The position numbers and the translations under genes are program-made. 32,726 bases of DNA from Anaerolineae bacterium (GTDB lineage Bacteria > Chloroflexota > Anaerolineae > UBA1429), in contig JAGGYI010000150.1 of assembly GCA_021162655.1 (NCBI GenBank), positions 1-32,726 of the forward strand, read 5' to 3'. The notes under the pieces are model-generated. The model searched no databases. It saw only the letters and a list, made by a program, of their open reading frames with translations, and was not told the origin of the DNA. This document shows, piece by piece, positions 26,349-32,726 of this stretch (position 1 is the stretch's first letter; each line of letters begins with the position of its first letter).

Positions 26349-26852
26349 GTGAGCATTCGAGGCCGTGTGTGGAAGTATGGGGATAATGTGGATACCGATG
26401 CTATCATCCCGGCGCGTTACCTGAATACCTCTTCGGAGAAGGAGCTGGCTGCTCATTGTATGGAGGATATCGACCCCTCCTTTGCCCGAGAGGTCAAAGC
26501 GGGGGATATTATCGTGGCAGGCAGGAACTTTGGCTGTGGTTCTTCTCGGGAACATGCCCCGGTGGCCATCAAAGCTAGTGGGGTAGCTTGTGTCATTGCG
26601 GAGACCTTTGCACGCATCTTTTTCCGCAATGCTATTAACATCGGTTTGCCCATCCTTGAATGCCCTGAAGCGGTGCAAGCTACAGAGGCTGGACAGACTC
26701 TAGAGGTGGATCTGGCCAAAGGGATCATTCGCAATTTGGATACGGGCCAAGAATTCCGAGCTGTCCCTTATCCGGACTTTATGCTTGCCATCATTGACGC
26801 AGGTGGGCTCATCGAGTACACTCGGCGGAAATTACAGCAGGCAAGGAGCTAG
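26349..26852 (+). CDS. leuD: 3-Isopropylmalate/citramalate dehydratase, small subunit
   Basis: A 167-aa swivel-domain subunit that completes the LeuCD dehydratase. Motifs are [17 protein letters not shown] near the N-terminus and [17 protein letters not shown], followed by [15 protein letters not shown]. The start is GTG 26349, with GAGGAGGAT just upstream. The length matches the short LeuD paired with the short LeuC type. It is only three bases ahead of pheA. Confidence 0.96.
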   Translation: MSIRGRVWKYGDNVDTDAIIPARYLNTSSEKELAAHCMEDIDPSFAREVKAGDIIVAGRNFGCGSSREHAPVAIKASGVACVIAETFARIFFRNAINIGLPILECPEAVQATEAGQTLEVDLAKGIIRNLDTGQEFRAVPYPDFMLAIIDAGGLIEYTRRKLQQARS

Positions 26853-26855
26853 ACG

Positions 26856-27707
26856 ATGGCCAAGGGCCTACGCATCGCCTTCCAGGGGGAGAGGGGAGCT
26901 TACAGTGAGGAAGCCGCTTTGGCCCTCTTTGGAGAAGAGATCGAACTCGTTCCACAGCGCACCTTCGATGCCGTTTTTGCTGCCGTGCAGGAGGGCCACT
27001 GCGATCATGGAGTAGTGCCTATCGAGAATTCGCTTGCGGGGAGCATTCACCGTAACTACGACCTGCTTTTACAATACGATCTCTATATTGTTGGGGAACA
27101 TAATTTGCGTATTTCCCATTGTCTCATTGCACATCCGGGTGTCGGGCTGGGTGAGATCCGGCGGGTCTATTCTCATCCTCAGGCATTGGCCCAATGTGAG
27201 CATTCATTGCGCGAACTCGAGGGTGTGCAGGTAGTGGCGACCATTGACACGGCTGGTAGCGTCAAGATGATTAAGGAACAGGGGTTGCGCGATGCGGCGG
27301 CCATTGCCAGTGAGCGAGCCGCGCGGCTCTATGGAATGGAAATCCTCCGTAGAGATTTTGAGGACGAGCGGACGAATTACACTCGCTTCATTGCCCTGGG
27401 ACGCAAGCCTGTTACCCCCGAAGGAGAAGCCAAAACATCTTTGGCCTTTGCGGGGCGGAACGAGCCTGGCCTGCTTTTCCGTTGCTTGAGCGCTTTTGCT
27501 TTGCGCAACATCGACCTGACCAAGATTGAATCCCGGCCTCTTAAGGGGGTGCCCTGGGAGTATATCTTTTATCTCGACTTTGCTGGTAGCCTCTCAGAGG
27601 AGCGCTGCCGTCGAGCTGTGGAGCAGCTTAAGGAGATGGCCAATTTTGTGCGTGTCTTTGGTTCTTATCCTCGGGCACCTGCAGCCTGGGTGGAAGCAGA
27701 GAGCTGA
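26856..27707 (+). CDS. pheA: Prephenate dehydratase
   Basis: A 283-aa monofunctional prephenate dehydratase, the step from prephenate to phenylpyruvate in phenylalanine synthesis; there is no chorismate mutase domain. Catalytic-domain motifs are IAFQGERGAYSEEAA, VPIENSLAGSIHRNYDLL and the conserved TRF in DERTNYTRFIALG. The C-terminal ACT domain has NEPGLLF and the phenylalanine-binding IESRPLKG segment, so feedback inhibition by phenylalanine is expected. It is tightly coupled to leuD (3-nt gap), placing an aromatic gene inside the branched-chain operon. Confidence 0.95.
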   Translation: MAKGLRIAFQGERGAYSEEAALALFGEEIELVPQRTFDAVFAAVQEGHCDHGVVPIENSLAGSIHRNYDLLLQYDLYIVGEHNLRISHCLIAHPGVGLGEIRRVYSHPQALAQCEHSLRELEGVQVVATIDTAGSVKMIKEQGLRDAAAIASERAARLYGMEILRRDFEDERTNYTRFIALGRKPVTPEGEAKTSLAFAGRNEPGLLFRCLSAFALRNIDLTKIESRPLKGVPWEYIFYLDFAGSLSEERCRRAVEQLKEMANFVRVFGSYPRAPAAWVEAES

Positions 27708-27763
27708 TGGGCTAGGCAACGGCCCCCAAGGGGGAGATTCTGATAAAAGGGAGTGAGGGCATC

Positions 27764-28834
27764 ATGCAAGCCAAGATTGCGCTATTACCGGGGGACGGCA
27801 TCGGCCCAGAGGTCATTGCGGAGGCCCGCAAGGTTTTAGAGGCGGTTGCTTCGGTCAAAGGGCATACCTTTACTTTTATCGAAGGGCTCGTTGGGGGTAT
27901 TGCCATCGACAAAGTTGGCACCGCTCTGCCCGAAGATACCCTAGCCCTTTGCCGAGCCGCTGACGCAGTGCTCTTTGGGGCGATAGGCGGTCCCAAATGG
28001 GATGACCCTACGGCCAAGGTGCGTCCTGAACAAGGACTTTTGGGGTTACGGAAAGGGCTGGGCCTTTTTGCAAATTTGCGTCCAGTGCGGCCTAGCCCTG
28101 CGTTGAAGGGAGCATCGCCGATCAGGCCCGAAGTGCTCGCTGGCACGGATTTGCTTGTCGTTCGGGAGCTCACAGGGGGTATTTACTTTGGTGAGCGAGG
28201 TCGTCTCAATGGGGGTAGTGTGGCCTTTGATACGATGACCTACTCTGTGGTTGAAGTGGAGCGTATCCTGAGGGTGGCCTTCGAGTTGGCGCGCAAGCGG
28301 CGCAAGAAGGTTACCTCAGTGGATAAGGCCAATGTTCTCGAGTGTTCGCGCCTTTGGCGGGAGACGGCCAATCGAGTTGCTCAGGAATACCCGGATGTAG
28401 ATTTTGAGAATTTGCTCGTCGATGCCTGTGCTATGCATCTCATCCGTCGCCCGGCGAGCTTTGATGTTATCGTTACCGGCAACATGTTTGGCGATATCCT
28501 CACCGATGAGGCTTCGATGCTTACAGGCTCTTTGGGGATGCTTCCTTCGGCTTCTTTGGCTGAGGGAACTTTTGGCCTCTATGAGCCCATTCATGGTTCG
28601 GCCCCAGATATTGCTGGCAAAGGCATTGCCAATCCCATCGGAGCTGTCCTCAGTGGCGCGATGCTCTTGCGCTACTCCCTGGGGTTGGAAGAGGAGGCCC
28701 AGGCAATCGAAGCAGCGGTGGATCAGGTATTAGAGGAGGGTTATCGTACCCAGGATATCGCTCAAGAAGGTACCCAGGTGGTGGGGACAGCTGAGATGGG
28801 GGATCTGATTGCTGAACGGTTAACCCAGGGATGA
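27764..28834 (+). CDS. leuB: 3-Isopropylmalate dehydrogenase
   Basis: A 356-aa beta-decarboxylating dehydrogenase that oxidises 3-isopropylmalate to 2-oxoisocaproate and, for the citramalate route, 3-methylmalate to 2-oxobutyrate. It starts [20 protein letters not shown]. The substrate loop [19 protein letters not shown], the catalytic Lys in [15 protein letters not shown], the metal-binding Asp in [15 protein letters not shown], and the NAD-type [17 protein letters not shown] are all present. The ATG at 27764 follows GGGAGTGAGGG. It lies 56 nt after pheA. Confidence 0.97.
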   Translation: MQAKIALLPGDGIGPEVIAEARKVLEAVASVKGHTFTFIEGLVGGIAIDKVGTALPEDTLALCRAADAVLFGAIGGPKWDDPTAKVRPEQGLLGLRKGLGLFANLRPVRPSPALKGASPIRPEVLAGTDLLVVRELTGGIYFGERGRLNGGSVAFDTMTYSVVEVERILRVAFELARKRRKKVTSVDKANVLECSRLWRETANRVAQEYPDVDFENLLVDACAMHLIRRPASFDVIVTGNMFGDILTDEASMLTGSLGMLPSASLAEGTFGLYEPIHGSAPDIAGKGIANPIGAVLSGAMLLRYSLGLEEEAQAIEAAVDQVLEEGYRTQDIAQEGTQVVGTAEMGDLIAERLTQG

Positions 28835-28876
28835 AAAGTTGGCTTGCTCAATGTCTAGGAAAAAGGAGTCAAGACC

Positions 28877-29806
28877 ATGCCGATGAATAAATCTGATTAT
28901 ATCTGGTTCGATGGGGAGTTTGTCCCCTGGGATGAGGCCAAAGTGCACGTCCTCTCTCACGCATTACACTATGGGTCCAGCATCTTTGAGGGGATTCGTT
29001 GCTACGACACAGCCAACGGCCCAGCGGTTTTTTGTCTTTCCCAGCACGTCAAACGGCTGTTCAATTCGGCCAAGATCTATCGGATGGAGCTGCCCTATTT
29101 GCCCGATCAGGTTTCACAAGCGATCTTGCAAACGATCGCCAAGAACAAATTGCGTTCCTGCTATATCCGTCCGCTAGCTTTCCGTGGTTATAGCGAGCTG
29201 GGGGTAGAACCCCGCAATTGCCCTGTGCATCTTGTGATTGCCGTTTGGGAATGGGGAGCTTATTTAGGGAAAGAAGCCCTTGAACAAGGGGTGGATGTGG
29301 GCGTCTCTTCCTGGCGGAGGATGGCGCCGGATACCTTCCCCGCTGCCGCCAAGGCTGGTGGGCACTATACCAACTCACAGCTCATCCGTATGGAAGCTGC
29401 TGAGCTCGGATATGCAGAAGGGATTGCTTTGGATGTCTATGGCTATGTGAGTGAGGGTAGTGGGGAGAACATCTTTGTTGTGCATGATGGAGTGATCTAT
29501 ACTCCACCTCTTTCGGCCTCCATTTTGGGGGGCATCACGCGCAGTTGTGTAATCACTCTGGCTCGCGATCTGGGTTATGAAGTGCGCGAAGCGCTTATTT
29601 CACGGGAGCAGCTTTATGTGGCTGATGAGATCTTTTTCACTGGTACGGCTGCCGAGATCACACCTATTCGTTCGGTGGACCACATTGTCATAGGGCCGGG
29701 CCGCCGGGGGCCCATCACTACCAAGCTGCAGAGCGAGTTCTTTAAGATCGTCTCGGGGCAGGTGCCTGATCGGCACCATTGGTTGACGCCCGTCCCCGTG
29801 GAATAG
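28877..29806 (+). CDS. ilvE: Branched-chain amino acid aminotransferase
   Basis: A 309-aa fold-type IV PLP aminotransferase that makes the final transamination to Val, Ile and Leu. The N-terminus [20 protein letters not shown], then [17 protein letters not shown], then the PLP lysine in [14 protein letters not shown] and the C-terminal [14 protein letters not shown] are typical IlvE motifs. The ATG at 28877 has AAAGGAG upstream. It is the last gene of the operon; a strong hairpin terminator follows 19 nt after the stop. Confidence 0.97.
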   Translation: MPMNKSDYIWFDGEFVPWDEAKVHVLSHALHYGSSIFEGIRCYDTANGPAVFCLSQHVKRLFNSAKIYRMELPYLPDQVSQAILQTIAKNKLRSCYIRPLAFRGYSELGVEPRNCPVHLVIAVWEWGAYLGKEALEQGVDVGVSSWRRMAPDTFPAAAKAGGHYTNSQLIRMEAAELGYAEGIALDVYGYVSEGSGENIFVVHDGVIYTPPLSASILGGITRSCVITLARDLGYEVREALISREQLYVADEIFFTGTAAEITPIRSVDHIVIGPGRRGPITTKLQSEFFKIVSGQVPDRHHWLTPVPVE

Positions 29807-29825
29807 AGGGCAAAGACCTGCCCAT

Positions 29826-29860
29826 GCCGGCGCTGAAAGAGGCGCCGGCTTCTCTTTATG
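29826..29860 (+). terminator. Terminator after ilvE
   Basis: A perfect 8-bp GC stem, GCCGGCGC (29826-29833) with GCGCCGGC (29842-29849), around an 8-nt loop is followed by TTCTCTTTATG. It separates the ilv-leu operon from the nad operon. Confidence 0.75.
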
Positions 29861-29870
29861 TTCAGGGGTT

Positions 29871-29899
29871 TTGGTTTCCTTTGGGCTTGGGTATAGAAT
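29871..29899 (+). promoter_or_regulatory. Promoter of the nad operon
   Basis: TTGGTT, a 17-nt spacer, TAGAAT, directly after the ilvE terminator. The predicted start near 29906 leaves a short leader before the ATG at 29924. No clear operator repeat is visible. Confidence 0.5.
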
Positions 29900-29923
29900 A
29901 ATGAAAACTCGAGGGAAGGCTTT

Positions 29924-30772
29924 ATGGCCGTTACGGAGGAGATTAGGCGGATCATACGTAATGCTCTGGCTGAAGATATCGGACCAGGAGATGTTACAAG
30001 TGAGGCGATTATTCCACCTTTAACGCATCTCCAAGGTGAGTTCCTTGTCAAAGAGGCAGGCATCATTGCGGGATTGGAGATAGTCGGCGAGGTTTTCCGC
30101 CAGGTGGATGAACGCATTCGTTATACTCCTTTGGTGGAAGATGGTAGCCGTGTGCATCCTGGGGATGTAGTAGCGCAGGTAGAAGGTGATGGCCCTGGCA
30201 TCCTTTCGGCTGAGCGGGTGGCTTTGAATTTTCTGCAGCGCATGTCAGGTATTGCCACGATGACCAGGCGTCATGTGGATGCAGTGGCGGGCACTAAGGC
30301 CAAGATCCTCGATACGCGCAAGACAGTCCCCGGTTTGCGAGTGTTGGACAAGCTTGCCGTGCGTTTGGGAGGCGGCACGAACCACCGCTTTGGTCTTTAT
30401 GATATGGTACTGATCAAAGATAATCACATCGAGGCTGCAGGCAGTGTCAAAGCAGCGGTAGAGCGGGTGCGAGCTCGTGTGCAAGACCTGGCTATCGAGG
30501 TGGAAGTAGAGAGTTTGGAGCAGTTAGAAGAGGCGCTGGCTTTGCAGGTGGATCGCATTATGCTTGACAATATGAGCCTTGAGGAGATGCGTGAGGCAGT
30601 GCGACGGGTGGCAGGGCGTGTTGAGCTAGAGGCTTCGGGAGGCATCACTCTCGAGCGGGTGGCCGCGGTGGCGTCTACTGGAGTGGATTATATCTCTATC
30701 GGAGCGCTGACTCATTCTGTCAATGCTCTGGATATAAGCTTGGAGATCGTTTTGGCTCGCCAGGAGGCGTGA
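29924..30772 (+). CDS. nadC: Nicotinate-nucleotide pyrophosphorylase (carboxylating)
   Basis: A 282-aa quinolinate phosphoribosyltransferase that converts quinolinate and PRPP to nicotinate mononucleotide, the third step of de novo NAD synthesis. Motifs are EDIGPGDVTSEAIIPP, NFLQRMSGIATMTRR, ILDTRKTVPGLRVLDK, GGGTNHRFGLYDMVLIKDNH and VEVEVESLEQLEEAL. GAGGGAAGG lies before the ATG at 29924. nadA follows after four bases, so the genes form one transcription unit. Confidence 0.97.
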   Translation: MAVTEEIRRIIRNALAEDIGPGDVTSEAIIPPLTHLQGEFLVKEAGIIAGLEIVGEVFRQVDERIRYTPLVEDGSRVHPGDVVAQVEGDGPGILSAERVALNFLQRMSGIATMTRRHVDAVAGTKAKILDTRKTVPGLRVLDKLAVRLGGGTNHRFGLYDMVLIKDNHIEAAGSVKAAVERVRARVQDLAIEVEVESLEQLEEALALQVDRIMLDNMSLEEMREAVRRVAGRVELEASGGITLERVAAVASTGVDYISIGALTHSVNALDISLEIVLARQEA

Positions 30773-30776
30773 GATC

Positions 30777-31838
30777 ATGGCATTTCCGAAAAAATATGCA
30801 GCATTGAGCGATCAAGAAGTTGTTTTGAACATCCAAAAAGCGCGTGAGACACTGGGTAGCTCTCTGACTATCCTTGGGCATCACTATCAGCGAGATGAAG
30901 TGATTCAGTTCGCTGATTATCGGGGAGATTCGTTGGCCCTTTCACGTCGGGCTGCTGAGGCCAAGGAGGCGCGGTATATCGTCTTTTGTGGAGTCTATTT
31001 CATGGCCGAGACGGCGGCTATCCTTTGCACGCCTGAGCAAACGGTTATCCAGCCGGTGGCTGAGGCCCTTTGCCCCATGGCCCAGATGGCCCGCGCGGCG
31101 GATGTTGCTGAGGCTTGGGAGGCTCTCACTTCGGTTTGGGGGGATGATCTCGTCCCTATCACCTACCAAAACTCTATTGCCGAGGTCAAGGCTTTTGTAG
31201 GGCGTCATGGTGGGGCTGTATGCACTTCTTCTAATGCGCCCAAGCTTTTTGAGTGGGCTTTGGCTCAAAAAGGACACCTTCTCTTTATGCCTGACGAGCA
31301 TTTGGGCACGAATAGTGCTCTGAGCTTGGGTATTCCCGAGGAGGAGATTGGGATTTGGGACCCAGCGGATCCCCCAGATCCCAAAGAGCTAGCGCACTGT
31401 AAAGTGGTGGTTTGGAAGGGCTTTTGCTATGTGCATGAAGGATTCAGTGTGCAGGATGTGCAGCGAGTGCGCAAGCGCTATCCTCAAGCCAAGTTGGTGG
31501 TGCATCCTGAATGCCCACGGCAAGTGGTAGAGCTGGCCGACTCTTGGGGGTCAACGGCGGGAATCATCAAAGAGGTGGACGCAGCACCAGAGAAGGCGAC
31601 GGTTGCTATAGGTACCGAGTGGCACCTAGTGCATCGCCTACAAGAGGAAAATCCCGAGAAGCTTATTGTCCCTCTGAGCAGACGAACTTGTGCGGCTATG
31701 GGGATGACCAGTATGCGTGATCTGCTTTATGTGCTTGACCAGATCCTTCAGGGAGACCCGGTGAACGTAGTGAAGGTGGATTCTGAGGTAGCTCATTGGG
31801 CACGGTTGGCCCTAGAGAGAATGTTGCAGGTGAGTTGA
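30777..31838 (+). CDS. nadA: Quinolinate synthase
   Basis: A 353-aa [4Fe-4S] enzyme that condenses iminoaspartate with dihydroxyacetone phosphate to quinolinate. The signature TILGHHYQRDEVIQFAD is near the N-terminus. The three conserved cluster cysteines appear in IVFCGVYFMAETAAIL, VVHPECPRQVVE and RRTCAAMGMT, in the expected order. YQNSIAEVKAF and MPDEHLGTNSAL are further family segments. It begins four bases after nadC and ends one base before nadB, which supplies its unstable substrate. Confidence 0.97.
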   Translation: MAFPKKYAALSDQEVVLNIQKARETLGSSLTILGHHYQRDEVIQFADYRGDSLALSRRAAEAKEARYIVFCGVYFMAETAAILCTPEQTVIQPVAEALCPMAQMARAADVAEAWEALTSVWGDDLVPITYQNSIAEVKAFVGRHGGAVCTSSNAPKLFEWALAQKGHLLFMPDEHLGTNSALSLGIPEEEIGIWDPADPPDPKELAHCKVVVWKGFCYVHEGFSVQDVQRVRKRYPQAKLVVHPECPRQVVELADSWGSTAGIIKEVDAAPEKATVAIGTEWHLVHRLQEENPEKLIVPLSRRTCAAMGMTSMRDLLYVLDQILQGDPVNVVKVDSEVAHWARLALERMLQVS

Positions 31839-31839
31839 G

Positions 31840-32726
31840 ATGGCCGAGTTGTCAGAGCTTATTGAGACAGATGTTCTCATTATTGGGTGTGGTGTGGCAG
31901 GTTCTACCGCGGCATTGAATTTGGCTCAGGATAGGGATCTCCAGATCACCGTGGTGACCAAGGCTGAAGACCCTTTGGAATCGAACACCTATTACGCCCA
32001 GGGGGGGATCATCTATCGGGGGGATAAGGACTCGGTAGCGAGGCTGATGGAAGATCTCATCCGTGCTGGAGATGGAATGAACAATCGGCGCGCTGTCGAG
32101 ATTCTCGCTCGAGAAGGTCCCCAGCTTGTCCGTAAGTTGCTTATTGAAAAGTATCAAGTGCCTTTTACTCTTGATGCCCATCAGCACCTCGAGTTTACTC
32201 GTGAGGCCGCCCACTCGACGAGCCGTATTCTCCATGTGAGTGATTCCACAGGCAAAGCGATTCAGGAAAAGCTTGTCGAGGCTTTGCGGGCTCAGCCCAA
32301 CATCCAGCTCCTCACGGGGCATACGGCGGTGGACCTTTTGACCCCGGCGCACCATTCATTGGATCGTTTGGCTATCTATGAACCGCTCTCGTGTGTGGGA
32401 GCCTATGTATTTGACCAAGCGTCGGGCATTGTGCGCATCATCCTCGCCAGGGCGATCATCCTGGCTAGTGGAGGGCTGGGGCAGGTCTTTTTGCATACAA
32501 CTAACCCCGAGGGAGCTACGGGGGATGGTTTGGCGATGGCCTATCGAGCGGGGGCGCGGATCATCAATGCCGAGTATGTTCAGTTTCACCCCACCACTTT
32601 TTATCATCGAGGGCAGGCGCGCTTTTTAATCAGCGAGGCTGTGCGGGGAGAGGGGGGCAGGTTGCTGAACTACCACGGTGAGCCTTTTATGCATCGTTAC
32701 GCCCCAGAGTGGAAGGAGCTGGCCCC
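31840..32726 (+). CDS. nadB: L-aspartate oxidase (3' partial)
   Basis: About 295 codons are present and the frame remains open at the right edge. The enzyme is an FAD-dependent oxidase giving iminoaspartate for NadA. The FAD-binding dinucleotide motif is VLIIGCGVAGSTAAL (residues 12-26). Further family motifs are SNTYYAQGGI, the FTREAAHSTSRILHVSD segment with active-site residues, ASGGLGQVF, GDGLAMAYRAGA, EYVQFHPTTFY and SEAVRGEGGRLLN. These separate it from succinate dehydrogenase flavoproteins, which share the fold. The ATG at 31840 is one base after the nadA stop, so translation is probably coupled. Confidence 0.95.
   Translation, partial: MAELSELIETDVLIIGCGVAGSTAALNLAQDRDLQITVVTKAEDPLESNTYYAQGGIIYRGDKDSVARLMEDLIRAGDGMNNRRAVEILAREGPQLVRKLLIEKYQVPFTLDAHQHLEFTREAAHSTSRILHVSDSTGKAIQEKLVEALRAQPNIQLLTGHTAVDLLTPAHHSLDRLAIYEPLSCVGAYVFDQASGIVRIILARAIILASGGLGQVFLHTTNPEGATGDGLAMAYRAGARIINAEYVQFHPTTFYHRGQARFLISEAVRGEGGRLLNYHGEPFMHRYAPEWKELA

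Noticed and set aside
31852-32355. Minus-strand frame of 167 codons near the right end
   Set aside because: It lies opposite nadB, which shows continuous L-aspartate oxidase motifs on the plus strand to the window edge.

Overview
The window is a gene-dense bacterial chromosome segment of roughly 55% GC, most likely from a Chloroflexota member (Anaerolineae/Thermoflexia-like). The clues are a DUF2298 'Chlor_Arch_YYY' membrane protein, an exported protein with a Thr-Pro-rich linker of the kind common in that phylum, a multi-transmembrane GAF-PAS histidine kinase, and frequent TTG/GTG starts. The phylum is inferred from family content only. I see no rRNA, CRISPR array, insertion sequence or prophage.

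Left part (1-8514): the end of an exported Thr-Pro/Gly-rich protein, a secreted BNR-type propeller protein, a hybrid sensor histidine kinase whose end overlaps a class I/II aminotransferase, a polyol-type zinc dehydrogenase on the minus strand, and a divergent DUF2298 membrane protein.

Middle (8515-14675): a minus-strand block of tRNA-Phe, tRNA-Gly, tRNA-Cys and rpsT, led by a consensus promoter. It is followed by a divergent lipoprotein with a membrane C-terminus, two minus-strand genes of unknown function, a LarA-family racemase/epimerase in which one catalytic histidine appears replaced by arginine, and a CaCA-type cation exchanger.

Right part (14820-29858): a large amino-acid biosynthesis operon, ilvD-ilvB-ilvN-ilvC-cimA-leuA-leuC-thrC-leuD-pheA-leuB-ilvE. 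IlvBN, IlvC, IlvD and IlvE make Val and Ile; LeuA, LeuCD and LeuB make Leu; CimA with the same LeuCD/LeuB gives 2-oxobutyrate from pyruvate, so Ile need not come from Thr. ThrC and PheA are passengers from the Thr and Phe branches. A terminator then separates a second operon, nadC-nadA-nadB, for de novo NAD synthesis; nadB runs off the right edge.

The most notable element is the roughly 330-nt leader in front of ilvD (14856-15189). It carries a strong promoter, an unannotated 35-codon leader peptide with 13 Ile/Leu/Val codons in a 15-codon stretch, a pause hairpin, a perfect 9-bp antiterminator pairing and a 13-bp terminator stem. A second, independent terminator-like hairpin lies just downstream. 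This is the layout of ribosome-mediated transcription attenuation as in enterobacterial ilv operons.
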